A DNA stretch of 52,750 nucleotides from Bacillota bacterium (GCA_016281935.1 JAEEJN010000067.1:1-52750), one strand, 5' to 3'. Counted from the stretch's first letter, positions 14,554 through 24,329 are shown. Notes: generated by a model not told the origin, from the letters alone. Numbers and translations: made by a program.

Positions 14554-14955
14554 ATGGAACTGAATGAATCGATGTCTCTGGATGAGATCCGCGTGTTTTT
14601 TTCCAATGATCGCTTTGCTTCGGACGCCGGCATGATGATCGAGGACGCCAGGCCGGGGTATGCCCTTTGTTCGGTCGAACTGGATGAACGGCACAGGAAC
14701 GCGATGGGCGGCGTCATGGGCGGCGTGTATTTCACGATCGCAGATCTGGCATTTGCGGTAGGCTCCAATCTGGGAGGGCGGCCCACTGTCAACGTGCATT
14801 CATCGATCCAGTACCTCTCGCCCGCAAAAGGAAAAAGGCTCACAGCTGAAGCGAGATGTCAAAAAGACGGTCGCAGCCTGTGCTTCTATGAAGTCAGAGT
14901 CTCATCGGATGAACGGCTATGCGCCATCGTGACGATCACGGGCTCTCATCTGTGA
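14554..14955 (+). CDS. PaaI-like hotdog-fold thioesterase
   Basis: The 133-residue protein has the single hotdog domain of PaaI thioesterases, which cleave acyl-CoA or aryl-CoA. The core HRNAMGGVMGGVYFTIADLA (about residues 50-69) keeps the Asn, the Gly pairs and the catalytic Asp of the family pattern, but the His that normally precedes GG is Met. NVHSSIQYLSPAKGKRL follows as the central strand region. TTGAGG lies 7 nt before ATG 14554; a GTG two codons earlier is too close to that site. It is the last gene of the reductase operon, which suggests CoA esters are involved. Confidence 0.83.
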   Translation: MELNESMSLDEIRVFFSNDRFASDAGMMIEDARPGYALCSVELDERHRNAMGGVMGGVYFTIADLAFAVGSNLGGRPTVNVHSSIQYLSPAKGKRLTAEARCQKDGRSLCFYEVRVSSDERLCAIVTITGSHL

Positions 14956-14960
14956 AAGCG

Positions 14961-14993
14961 GGCTCCTGTCCGGATTGAGACAGGGGCCTTTTT
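14961..14993 (+). terminator. Terminator of the reductase operon, overlapping the next promoter
   Basis: GGCTCCTGTC (14961-14970) pairs with GACAGGGGCC (14979-14988) with one T-G pair, followed by TTTTT. Its loop contains the -35 box of the rhamnosidase promoter. Confidence 0.88.
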
Positions 14994-15003
14994 GTAGTAT
15001 ACT
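14975..15003 (+). promoter_or_regulatory. Promoter of the rhamnosidase/malQ/ABC gene run
   Basis: TTGAGA (14975-14980), a 17-bp spacer and TATACT (14998-15003). The -35 box lies in the loop and 3' arm of the preceding terminator. Confidence 0.72.
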
Positions 15004-15044
15004 TGATTCATACTTTTGAAATGTCGGTACAGAGGAGGCAATCC

Positions 15045-17651
15045 ATGGCACAACTATTCTTGCGGACCGAAGACAGGGCAAATCCCATGGGACTGGATCA
15101 GATTTCTCCCAGGTTTTCATGGATCCTGGAAGGAGAGGACATCGGCCGCCGGCAGACGGCTTATCAGATCGTGGCCTGGGATGCGTACGGACACTGCGTG
15201 TGGGACAGCGGAAAGATCGAATCCGACAGCAATATGCTGATCCCTTACAGGGGAATGGCGCTTCTGCCCCGCAGCCGCTATACCTGGCAGGTGACCATAT
15301 GGGACGAAAAGGGGAATGCCGTTGAGTCCGAGGAAGCGTCTTTTGAGACCGGCCTGATGCACGTAAGGGGATTCCTGGGAGAATGGATCAGCCCGGAGAC
15401 GGAACAGCCGGATGAATCCGTCTGGCGTCTGCGCCGCAAGTTCACTCTGGAAGAAGAACCTAAGCGTGCCCGTGCCTATGTCACGGCACATGGGATCTAT
15501 CATCTGTACGTGAACGGCTGCCGTGTGGGCCAGGACGAATTCACGCCCGGATGGACCTCCTATAACACGAGACTTCAGTATCAGACTTACGATATCACGG
15601 AGTATCTGCACGTGGGAGAGAACTGCATCGCTGCGGAGGTGGCGGAAGGATGGTACAGAGGTCCCCTGGGATGGGTCACGAAGCGTGACATCTACGGTGA
15701 CCGTCTGGAATTCCTCGGCCGTTTCGTCATGGACGGACTGGATCTGCAGACGGACAGGGAATGGGAATCCATACAGGCTCCCTATGACTATGCCGGTTTC
15801 TATCATGGACTGGCTTTCGACGCGACCCGGAACGATCCTCTCTGGAACGACGTGTCTGGCAGCGGAGAAGGATGGGGCACCGTTGTGACGCGCCCGGTCA
15901 CAGAGACGGGGATCACCGCACAGGAGAACATCCCGCCTCGCAGAAAGGAGATCTTCACACCTGTTTCTGTGTTCACCACTCCCAAAGGGGAGCGCGTGGT
16001 CGATTTCGGTCAGAACCTTGTCGGTTGGGTCGAACTGAAGATCAGTGCAAAGACCGGAGACTGGGTGGAGTTCTCTCATGCGGAAGTCCTGGACAGAGAC
16101 GGGAATTTCTATACGGACAACTATCGGAGCGCCGAAGCTAAGATGCATTATGTGTGCCGTGGTCAAGGCGAAGAGATCTTCAGGCCCGATTTCAGTTATT
16201 ACGGTTTCCGGTATATCCGTCTGGACGCTTTCCCCGAAGCGGATCCCTCTGAATGCCTGCGTGCCGTAGCAGTCTATTCAGATATGGAAGTGACAGCAGG
16301 CTTTGAGACGAGCGACGAGCAGGTGAACCAGCTGTTCCGCAATATCGTCTGGGGACAGAAAGGCAATTTCCTGGAAGTGCCGACGGATTGCCCGCAGAGA
16401 GATGAACGTCTCGGCTGGACCGGTGATATCGAGGTTTTCTCCCGTACGGCAGCCACGCTTATGGATTCAAAACTGTTTCTGACAAAATGGCTTCGCGATC
16501 TGTCGGCGGATCAGCTGGAAAACGGTGCGGTTCCTCATGTCATCCCGGACGTGCTTGGAGGCAAAGCGAACGCTTCGGCGGCGTGGGCGGATGCAGCAGT
16601 GATCGTTCCCTGGAATCTGTATCAGGTTTATGGTGATCCGTCGATCCTGGAAGAGCAGTATCCTTCCATGAAGGCGTGGGTGGAATAGGTCCGCCGGTAC
16701 GGAGGGGACGGCACTCAGTGGAATGTGGGAACAGACAGCCATTTCGGAGACTGGCTTGCTCTGGACGTCCCCTTTGGGACCTATAAAGGTGCGACGGATC
16801 TGGACTATATCGCGACAGCCTATTATGCTCATTCGACAGATCTCCTTGCCAGGACTGCGGGGATCCTTGGAATGAAAGCAGAAGAAAAAGAATATGAAAA
16901 ACTGCACAAGGACATCCTGAAGGCTTTCCGCAGGGAATATGTGACGAAGACCGGACGTCTTGCGGTTCGAACCCAGACGGCGTGTCTTCTGGCACTTGCT
17001 TTCGACCTTGTCAAAAAGGAACACCGGGCACGTACTGTCGATACTCTTGTCGAGCTGATTGAAAAGGCAGGGGTAAGCCTGACGACCGGTTTCATCGGAA
17101 CACCGCTCCTGTGCAGGGTCCTGAGCGAGAACGGAAGGAAGGACCTGGCTGCCAGGCTTTTCCTCAAGCGTGATTATCCTTCCTGGCTCTATCCCGTCTC
17201 CAAAGGTGCGACGACGATCTGGGAACATTGGGATGGGATCCGTCCTGACGGAACGTTCTGGAGCCGGGATATGAATTCCTATAATCACTACGCCTACGGA
17301 TGCATTGCTGAGTGGATGTTCCGATTCCTTGCCGGTATCGACGGGGACGAAAATTACCCGGGCTACAAGCATCTGATGTTCCGTCCTACACCCTGTGAAG
17401 GCCTGGATCGGGTGGAAGCCTGGATCCGCACGCCTTTCGGCAAGGCGGCATGCGGCTGGAAGCGGGATGACGGCTTCATCACTGTCAGGATCATCGTTCC
17501 CTGGAATACGACAGCGGAACTCGACCTTCCCGTGCCTCCTGAAAGCGTGGAAGCGGGAGATATCCTTACCATCCCCGGTGAAGGAAACACCCGTATTTTG
17601 CTCGGAGCCGGAAGCTATACCCTTTCTTACAAGGAGCCGTCTGATCAATGA
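15045..17651 (+). pseudogene. GH78 alpha-L-rhamnosidase interrupted by one in-frame TAG
   Basis: The reading frame codes for a 868-codon GH78 enzyme, the normal family length, but codon 548 (16686-16688) is TAG. Before it are the N-terminal rhamnosidase domains and the general-acid motif DCPQRDERLGWTGD near residues 447-460. After it, in the same frame, are FGDWLALDVPFG and ATTIWEHWDG, with the catalytic base Glu. The context MKAWVE-stop-VRRYGG fits a Tyr codon (TAC or TAT) changed at one base. A truncated product would lack the base and be inactive. GAGGAGG precedes ATG 15045. No signal peptide is seen. It could be a recent mutation, a sequencing error, or rare readthrough. Confidence 0.88.
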
Positions 17652-18070
17652 ACAAATGGAAACTCGGACGCACACAGACCCTGTGGCTCTTTGCGGTCAT
17701 CTGCATCGTCATGATCGGCAGTACCGTACTGATGGCTATGGGCTATCTTACGGCGCCTATGAGAGAAGCGGAATTCACCCAGACCGTGACCGGGTCGGTC
17801 CTGTCTGTGGAACAGGATGGAAGAGGGATCCGCGTAGTCGATCTGACATGGAACGAAGGCGCGCAGGATGAAGCGCTGTCCATGAAACAGCTGTATGCCC
17901 AGGTCAGCAGTGCATCCGTACTGCAGGATCGATGGGGAAGCACAATCGAAGCGAAGGATCTTCCCGAGGGTGCGTCTGTTCAGCTGGAGATCGGACGAAT
18001 CCAGTACAGAGACGAGGCCAGGACGATCGCTTCGGCCAAGATCATCAAGCTCGTCCTGGATCCGCAATGA
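17648..18070 (+). CDS. Small membrane-anchored protein of unknown function
   Basis: The 140-residue protein has one hydrophobic segment, TLWLFAVICIVMIGSTVLMA (residues 11-30), after a short basic N terminus. The remaining 105 residues are polar with beta-rich stretches and should lie outside the membrane. No lipobox Cys is present and I do not recognise the family. Both junctions overlap by 4 bp (ATGA) with the rhamnosidase frame and with malQ, so it is translationally coupled inside the run. Confidence 0.65.
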   Translation: MNKWKLGRTQTLWLFAVICIVMIGSTVLMAMGYLTAPMREAEFTQTVTGSVLSVEQDGRGIRVVDLTWNEGAQDEALSMKQLYAQVSSASVLQDRWGSTIEAKDLPEGASVQLEIGRIQYRDEARTIASAKIIKLVLDPQ

Positions 18071-19578
18071 AGCGGGCTTCAGGTGTGCTCCTGCCCGTAA
18101 CGGCCATGCCGGGACCGTACGGGATCGGCACAATGGGAAAAGACACGTCCGGTATCCTGGAATGGCTGTCAGAGCTCGGGTTCTCCTCCTGGCAGGTTCT
18201 TCCGCTCTCGCCGCCGCAGACCGGGAACAGCCCCTACAGCGGCGATTCCGCCTTTGCGGGGAATCCCTGCCTGATCGACGCCGGGAAACTGTATGGTCAG
18301 GGGCTCGTGACGCTCCAGGAAGCAAAAGCAAGAGAGATCCCCCAAGGCAGCTTCCGCGTGGACTATGAAGAAGTCCGGAAAAAGACGGAAGAACTTCTTC
18401 GCGCCGCATATGCGCGTTCGGGAGAAGCGTCCCGTCCGCAATGGGAAGCTTTCGAGGATGAACAGAAGGCTTGGCTTCCCGATTATGCTCTGTTCACAGC
18501 TCTGTCTTCCAGACTGGGGACGAAGAAATGGGCCGAGTGGCCGGAAGCGCTTCGCAGACGGGACGTCAGTGCATTGGCGGATGCAAAGCGTGAACTGAAA
18601 AAAGAATACGAGTTCGTGTGCTTCACGCAGTGGATCTGGGATGCCCAGTGGCGTGAGGTGCATGTGAAAGCCCGGGAACTGGGCATCGAAATCATCGGCG
18701 ACATGCCCATGTTTGTAGCATTGGAGTCCGCAGATACGTGGGCTCATCCTGAACTGTTTGCTCTGAAGGAAGGACTCCCCGTAAAAGTCGCCGGGGCGCC
18801 TCCTGACGCTTTCACGTCAGACGGTCAGCTGTGGGGCAATCCGCTCTACGACTGGGATGCCATGAAAAACGAGAACTACGCTTGGTTCATGGAGCGGCTT
18901 AAACGTTCGTTCTCTGTCTTTGACCGGATGCGTTTGGACCATTTCAGAGGCTTTTCAGCGTTCTGGGAGATACCGGCAGACGCTTCTACCGCAAGGGAAG
19001 GACACTGGGAAAAAGGGCCGGGCATGGACCTGATGGGCAGAGTCAGAGAGCTTTACCCGGAGAACCGGATCATAGCGGAAGACTTGGGCATACTGGATGA
19101 AGATGTGTACGCGCTCCGGGATTCATCGGGCTATCCGGGCATGCGTGTGCTCCAATTCGGTTTTCAAGCCGGTGCCGAGGAGCATCTTCCTCACAGGATC
19201 CCACAGCATTGTGTCGCATACAGCGGAACACATGACAACAACACGACGCTCGGGTACCTGTATGAAGCGGGTCCGGAAGAACGCGCCAAGTTTCTGCGCT
19301 ATTCCGGCCTGACCGAAGACTGGGGCCGGGGCGGGAAAGAAGCACCCGGCGTGCGCGCCATGCAGAGACTGCTGTGGGGCTGCCCGGCTGAGCTGGTCAT
19401 CACGACTTTCCAGGATCTGTTCGGCTGGGGCACCGACACACGTATGAACCGCCCCGGTATACCCTCCGGGCAATGGGAGATCCGCATCACCTGGGACGCT
19501 GTCCGGGGAATGGACAAAGGATTCATTCTGGATCTGCAGCATGATTTCGAGCGCATGAAGGAGGAAACGAAGCTTTGA
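18067..19578 (+). CDS. malQ: 4-alpha-glucanotransferase (amylomaltase, GH77)
   Basis: The 503-residue enzyme transfers alpha-1,4-glucan segments between maltodextrins in glycogen or maltose use. Typical elements are SSWQVLPLSPPQTGNSPYS near 40-58, the nucleophile Asp291 in MRLDHFRGFSAFWE, the acid/base Glu338 in IIAEDLG, and Asp390 in YSGTHDNNT. Length is normal for bacterial MalQ. ATG 18067 overlaps the upstream stop and lacks a strong ribosome site, so it probably depends on coupling. Its own stop overlaps the TTG start of the ABC ATPase gene. No maltose transporter or phosphorylase is near. Confidence 0.93.
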   Translation: MKRASGVLLPVTAMPGPYGIGTMGKDTSGILEWLSELGFSSWQVLPLSPPQTGNSPYSGDSAFAGNPCLIDAGKLYGQGLVTLQEAKAREIPQGSFRVDYEEVRKKTEELLRAAYARSGEASRPQWEAFEDEQKAWLPDYALFTALSSRLGTKKWAEWPEALRRRDVSALADAKRELKKEYEFVCFTQWIWDAQWREVHVKARELGIEIIGDMPMFVALESADTWAHPELFALKEGLPVKVAGAPPDAFTSDGQLWGNPLYDWDAMKNENYAWFMERLKRSFSVFDRMRLDHFRGFSAFWEIPADASTAREGHWEKGPGMDLMGRVRELYPENRIIAEDLGILDEDVYALRDSSGYPGMRVLQFGFQAGAEEHLPHRIPQHCVAYSGTHDNNTTLGYLYEAGPEERAKFLRYSGLTEDWGRGGKEAPGVRAMQRLLWGCPAELVITTFQDLFGWGTDTRMNRPGIPSGQWEIRITWDAVRGMDKGFILDLQHDFERMKEETKL

Positions 19579-20594
19579 TCGAAGTCAAACACCTTACGAA
19601 ACGTTACGGGGAGACCCTTGCGCTTGACGATGTATCCTTCACGATGAAAGAAGGGCGTGTATACGGACTCCTCGGACCCAATGGAGCCGGTAAATCCACG
19701 ACCATGAACATCATGACGGGATATCTTGCGGCAACAGACGGAACGGTGACGATAGACGGGCACGATATCGTGGAAGAATCAAGGGAAGCCAAAGCGCTGA
19801 TCGGATATCTTCCCGAACAGCCTCCGCTGTATACGGATATGACCACGGAAGAATACCTGATGTATGCTGCCGGGATCAAGGGGGTTCCCCGGAAAGAACG
19901 GGAGGAAGAAGTGACCCGCGTTGCGGAACAGGTAGGTCTTGAGCCGGTCTTGAACCGTATGATCCGAAATCTGTCGAAAGGTTTCCGTCAACGCGTAGGA
20001 CTTGCGCAGGCGATCCTTGGCCATCCCCACGTCGTCATCCTGGATGAACCGACCGTTGGACTCGATCCGCAGCAGGTTATCGAGGTCAGGAACATCATTC
20101 GCGATCTCGGACGTGATCATACGGTGATCCTTTCATCTCATATCCTGTCGGAAGTCGCGGAAGTCTGTGACTATGTCTATATCATTTCACACGGCCGTCT
20201 TGTTGCAGCGGACAGACCGGAACAGCTGGCCAGGAATCTGCAGAGATCCCAGTCTCTTGAGATTTTCGTTCAGGGCAGCCGTAGCGCCGTGCAGCGTGCA
20301 CTCGGCAGCCTTGCGGATCTCGGGGAGATCACTTATCTTCCCGGACAGGAGGCAGGTTCAACGGCCTTCCGTCTGACGTTGGAAGGTGATGAAGACCGTC
20401 GTGCGGAGATTTCCATGGCGCTCGCATCGCAAGGACTGCCCGTCCTTTCCATGCAGCAAAAGACACTCAGCCTGGAGGAGATCTTCCTCGCGCTGACGGA
20501 AGGGGATCCGAAGGAAGAGGAACCCGCGAGAGCGGAAGATCCTGTTCCGGATGCCGGAAACGAAGAAGAAAAGGAGGAGGGCAGCGGTGTTTGA
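19575..20594 (+). CDS. GldA-type ABC transporter ATPase
   Basis: The 339-residue ATPase has Walker A GPNGAGKST (residues 34-42), signature LSKGFRQR, Walker B VVILDEPT and switch His in SSHIL. After the ATPase core come a C-terminal extension with the sequence SLEEIFLALTEGD and a 35-residue acidic tail rich in Glu and Pro. It is the energy subunit of the ABC-2 type exporter formed with the next genes. The start is TTG 19575, overlapping the malQ stop, with AAGGAGG 7-13 nt upstream. Similar Gld-like sets are common in non-gliding bacteria; the cargo is unknown. Confidence 0.9.
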   Translation: MIEVKHLTKRYGETLALDDVSFTMKEGRVYGLLGPNGAGKSTTMNIMTGYLAATDGTVTIDGHDIVEESREAKALIGYLPEQPPLYTDMTTEEYLMYAAGIKGVPRKEREEEVTRVAEQVGLEPVLNRMIRNLSKGFRQRVGLAQAILGHPHVVILDEPTVGLDPQQVIEVRNIIRDLGRDHTVILSSHILSEVAEVCDYVYIISHGRLVAADRPEQLARNLQRSQSLEIFVQGSRSAVQRALGSLADLGEITYLPGQEAGSTAFRLTLEGDEDRRAEISMALASQGLPVLSMQQKTLSLEEIFLALTEGDPKEEEPARAEDPVPDAGNEEEKEEGSGV

Positions 20595-21450
20595 GGTATT
20601 CGCCAAAGAACTACAGAGTTCCGTGCGGTCTATGATCGGATGGGTCTATATAGCCTTTGTCCTGTTCATAACGGGGATCTATACCGTAGTCTACAATTTC
20701 TTCCAGGGCCTTGTGAACTATGAGTTCGCGCTTGCCAGCATGCGCTTCGTGTTTTTGATCCTCGTTCCCCTCATGACGATGAACACGCTGGCCGGAGAGC
20801 GCCGTGCCAGGACGGATCAGTTCCTGCTGACTTCGCCGCTTTCCGTGACCGAGATCGTTCTCGGAAAGTATCTGGCAATGCTTGCTCTGCTCGCGATCCC
20901 CATGGTCATCGTGTGCATCTATCCCCTGATCCTGGCCCAGTTCGGTGCCGTGAGCCTTGGAACTGTCTACGGAACAGCGCTTTCCATCTTCGGACTCGGG
21001 ATGGTGCTTCTTGCGGTCGGTACATTCATTTCATCCCTGACGGACAATCCCGTGATCTGCGCCGTTATCACACTGGCAATTATGCTCGTACTGTACTGGC
21101 TCAACGACCTTGCCGGATTCCTTCCCACGACGTCCGCCTTCAGCATGATTGCTCTTACGATCCTGATCCTCGCGGTCGCCGCGGTTTCCTGGCGCATGAC
21201 CGGGAACACCGTCGTGGGACTCGTCATAGGCATCGTCCTCGAAGCTGTCCTGATCGTCGTGTTCCTGACGGATCCTTCTGTTCTGGAAGGCGCGGTGACG
21301 GCCGGCCTGAAGGCCATCGCGCCTTTTGCTAAAGTCGACAGCTTTGCCTACGGACTGTTCGATGTCTCTGCTCTGGTCTACGATCTGAGCGTGTCTGCAC
21401 TGTTCCTGTTTTTCACGGTCCAGTCCGTGGAAGCACGGCGCTGGAAATAG
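20587..21450 (+). CDS. GldF-type ABC-2 permease
   Basis: The 287-residue integral membrane protein has six hydrophobic segments. It includes the ABC-2 pattern near 70-100: GERRARTDQFLLTSPLSVTE, then IVLGKYLAM. That matches GldF-like permeases. The likely start is GTG 20587, placed after AAGGAGGAGG and overlapping the ATPase gene by 8 bp; an upstream ATG at 20551 would put lysine-rich residues first and is less likely. The gene ends in TAG, which shows that TAG is a normal stop in this genome. Confidence 0.88.
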   Translation: MFEVFAKELQSSVRSMIGWVYIAFVLFITGIYTVVYNFFQGLVNYEFALASMRFVFLILVPLMTMNTLAGERRARTDQFLLTSPLSVTEIVLGKYLAMLALLAIPMVIVCIYPLILAQFGAVSLGTVYGTALSIFGLGMVLLAVGTFISSLTDNPVICAVITLAIMLVLYWLNDLAGFLPTTSAFSMIALTILILAVAAVSWRMTGNTVVGLVIGIVLEAVLIVVFLTDPSVLEGAVTAGLKAIAPFAKVDSFAYGLFDVSALVYDLSVSALFLFFTVQSVEARRWK

Positions 21451-21459
21451 GAGGACGGC

Positions 21460-22926
21460 ATGAGCGAAAACAAAAGCAGGATGCCGGATCTCGGCAGGAT
21501 CTTCGGGAACAGAGTCTTCCGGCGCGGCGGATTCAGTTTCCTGGCTTGTGCGGTCGCGCTTGCGATCGCCGTCGTGATCAATCTTGTTGCGGGAGCGCTT
21601 CCTGCTTCCGTGATCCATCTGGATACGACGATGGAAAAGCTGTATACACTGGATGAACAGACGGTGCGGCTCGTTCGCGGACTCAATGAAGACGTGACGC
21701 TGACCTATCTTGTCCAGGCGGGCAGCGAAGATGAAACGGTCCTTGAATATCTTGACCGTTACGAGGGACTGTCAGATCACCTGAAGGTGAGGAACGTGGA
21801 TCCGGATATGAATCCGTCGTTCGTTCAGGGATTCACGGAGACGATCGGATCGGGAGACATCATCGTGGAAGGATCCCGCCGCCACAAAATCATTCCGAAA
21901 AGCGATCTGTACAAGTATGACGAGAACAGCTATTATGCGTACCTGTATGGCATGACGTCCGACTACCAGGTGGATTTCGCGGGCGAATCGGAACTGACTT
22001 CCGCTCTGGACTATGTGACGAGCGAGAAGCTTCCGCATCTGTATCAGATCACGGGGCATGGCGAAGCTGCCATCCAGGAGACCTGGCAGAACTATCTGCG
22101 TCAGGAAAACGTGGAGTGGGACGAGGTCAATCTCCTGTCGGCAGGCAAGGTGCCGGAAAACTGTGACGTGCTTTGGATCTGCAGTCCTACGTCCGACTAT
22201 ACACCGGAAGAAGCGGAAGCCGTGAAGGAGTATCTCTATAACGGAGGATCCCTGCTCCTCTTCACGGATTATATCGAAGCACAGACCCCGAACTTCTCGT
22301 CGATCATGGAAGCCTACGGCCTTTCCGTCACGGATGGCTTCATCGTGGAGGGAGATCTGTCCCATACCGCAAACCAGACACCTTATTATCTGCTCCCCGA
22401 TCTGGAATCCCATGCGGTCACGGATCCTCTGATATCCGCTCGTCTGCCCGTCATGATATCTCTGCCCCGAGGCATCGAGGAGAAGGGAGCTTCACGCAGC
22501 AGCGTACAGGTGACGCCGCTTCTCAAGACATCCCCGGAAGCTTATTCTAAGATCGGCGGACTGTCCATCGAGACCTGGGAACAAGAACCTGATGACATCG
22601 CCGGCCCCTTTGACGTGGCTGTTGCGGTGGAGGAAACCTTTGAGGGCGGAACGACCAGGATCGTCTGGATCACGACGACGAGCGTGTTGGAAGACAGCTT
22701 CTCCAGCTATACCGGCGGAGCTGACGCCAATTTCGTGCTGAATGCTTTGGGCTGGGTCTGCGAGCATGAATCCGCGGTGACTGTACGAACCAAAGATTTC
22801 TCGCGTCAGTATCTGAGCATGAATTCGGGAACGGCACTGATCTTTGCAGGAATCGTTGCGATTGTGATCCCTCTGGCGGCTCTGGCAGCCGGACTCGTGA
22901 TCTGGATTCGCAGGAGAAGAAAATAA
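21460..22926 (+). CDS. GldG-like ABC transporter accessory protein
   Basis: The 488-residue protein has a membrane segment near 24-45, a long outer-face region, and a second membrane segment near 455-482 followed by RIRRRK-like basic residues. The N-terminal part after the first helix, TMEKLYTLDEQTVRLVRGL, and the middle YNGGSLLLFTDYIEAQTP are typical of GldG/ABC-auxiliary proteins. It is thought to work with GldA and GldF, though its biochemical role is not established. TAGGAGG precedes ATG 21460, 9 bp after the permease stop. It overlaps the next gene by 1 bp (TAATG). Confidence 0.87.
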   Translation: MSENKSRMPDLGRIFGNRVFRRGGFSFLACAVALAIAVVINLVAGALPASVIHLDTTMEKLYTLDEQTVRLVRGLNEDVTLTYLVQAGSEDETVLEYLDRYEGLSDHLKVRNVDPDMNPSFVQGFTETIGSGDIIVEGSRRHKIIPKSDLYKYDENSYYAYLYGMTSDYQVDFAGESELTSALDYVTSEKLPHLYQITGHGEAAIQETWQNYLRQENVEWDEVNLLSAGKVPENCDVLWICSPTSDYTPEEAEAVKEYLYNGGSLLLFTDYIEAQTPNFSSIMEAYGLSVTDGFIVEGDLSHTANQTPYYLLPDLESHAVTDPLISARLPVMISLPRGIEEKGASRSSVQVTPLLKTSPEAYSKIGGLSIETWEQEPDDIAGPFDVAVAVEETFEGGTTRIVWITTTSVLEDSFSSYTGGADANFVLNALGWVCEHESAVTVRTKDFSRQYLSMNSGTALIFAGIVAIVIPLAALAAGLVIWIRRRRK

Positions 22927-24329
22927 TGGCTGCACCGAAAAAAGGACGCCGGTGGATCGGACTGGCTGCAGCTCTCCTGGCTTTTGTTCTGCTTTTGACC
23001 GTATACTACGTTCTGACGAGAAAAGGAACACGGGATACGGGCGAACCGTCCCAGACGGCTTCCTCTCCCGTAGTTGAACGTATTCCCGCTGCAACAATCC
23101 AGCACATCGAGATCACGCGCGGAGACGGTGAGTTCGTGCTCGATCTGATAGACGGGACATGGATCCTGAAATCGGAGCCTGAACGGCCTATGGATCCCTC
23201 GAAAATGGCAAAGGTGACGTATGCGCTCGGCACGCTTACCATCAAACGGTTGATTGAGAAAAACCCTTCGGATCTGAAACCGTACGGCCTTTCCGAACCT
23301 GTGGTCACAGTCAGAGCATCCAGTCCGACACAGTCCGAAACGATCTGCTTGGGAGATGAAAATCCCGTGACAGGCGACAGATACATTCTGTGGTCGGACG
23401 GAACCGTTTACACTGCGGCAGCGGATGAACTTGCGAACCTGGATGTCAGCCTTTCGGATCTGACATATATGGAATCCATGCCGTCGGTCGAACTGGATGA
23501 CATACGCCGTATGACTGTCATGGATTCGGAAGGGAAAGAGATCCTTCGGATCGATCATCTGGAAGCCGCCAGGAAAGATGATTTCAGCCAGTCTTATCTG
23601 TGGTATGTCTCCCAGGATGGCAGGGAACATGCGGCCGATACAGAAGGTATTGAGACGCTGGTCAGAAAATGCCTGTCTGTGGAACTCAAAGACTGTCTCA
23701 GTTACTACAGTGACGAATCCCTCCTCTCCAGGTATGGACTGGACGTTCCGCAGCTGATCGTTGTTGTCGAGACTTCCAGAGGCCCCGTTCTCACGCTCAT
23801 GCTGGGGAAGGAAGACTCGGGAAAGCTGGCTCTGCGGTTCAATGACTGCAAGGGGATCTACAGTACGGACGCCGTAAGCCTCATGAACGATCTGAAGAAG
23901 GACGCTGCGGAGTTCTGGCCGATGGAATGGATCCACATCCCGGCCGACGATCTGACCGGTCTGAATCTGGTTTTTTCAGGCACCGCGATGGAGATGAGCA
24001 GATCCGAAGATCAGTGGTATCTGAACGGGAGCGAGATGGAGAACACGGATTTCAATGCGCTCTATGCAGCTCTGTCGGCTCTGGCGCCTCAAGGATGGAC
24101 AGAACGTGAAGTGCCGGATAATGCGGTAAGCGCGCTGTCTGTGCGCCTGACCCGGGAGGGACAGACGATGCTGGTGCGTTTTCTGGAATACGATATAGGA
24201 TTCTATGCCGCGGAGATCCAGGGACAGACGGAACTGCTGTTCAGCAGACGTGATGTCGACGCTTTCCGTACAACGGCGATGGATACATTCCTCAAAACCG
24301 TGGAAAAGTATCAGGAAGAAGAGCCCTGA
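22926..24329 (+). CDS. DUF4340-family protein of the Gld-type ABC cluster
   Basis: The 467-residue protein begins with basic residues and a single membrane anchor, GLAAALLAFVLLLTVYYVL (12-30), and the rest is an outer-face region. Repeats of the DUF4340 pattern are visible: IQHIEITRGDGEFVLDLIDG with TWILK, and a second block near residue 330 (LTGLNLVFSGTAMEMSRSED) followed by WYLNG. DUF4340 proteins regularly follow GldG-like genes and are thought to belong to the same envelope complex. It is the last gene of the run and is followed by a terminator. Confidence 0.87.
   Translation: MAAPKKGRRWIGLAAALLAFVLLLTVYYVLTRKGTRDTGEPSQTASSPVVERIPAATIQHIEITRGDGEFVLDLIDGTWILKSEPERPMDPSKMAKVTYALGTLTIKRLIEKNPSDLKPYGLSEPVVTVRASSPTQSETICLGDENPVTGDRYILWSDGTVYTAAADELANLDVSLSDLTYMESMPSVELDDIRRMTVMDSEGKEILRIDHLEAARKDDFSQSYLWYVSQDGREHAADTEGIETLVRKCLSVELKDCLSYYSDESLLSRYGLDVPQLIVVVETSRGPVLTLMLGKEDSGKLALRFNDCKGIYSTDAVSLMNDLKKDAAEFWPMEWIHIPADDLTGLNLVFSGTAMEMSRSEDQWYLNGSEMENTDFNALYAALSALAPQGWTEREVPDNAVSALSVRLTREGQTMLVRFLEYDIGFYAAEIQGQTELLFSRRDVDAFRTTAMDTFLKTVEKYQEEEP

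Noticed and set aside
16686-16688. TAG as a sense codon or reassigned code
   Set aside because: Several intact genes in the window end in TAG, and only the rhamnosidase has an internal one.
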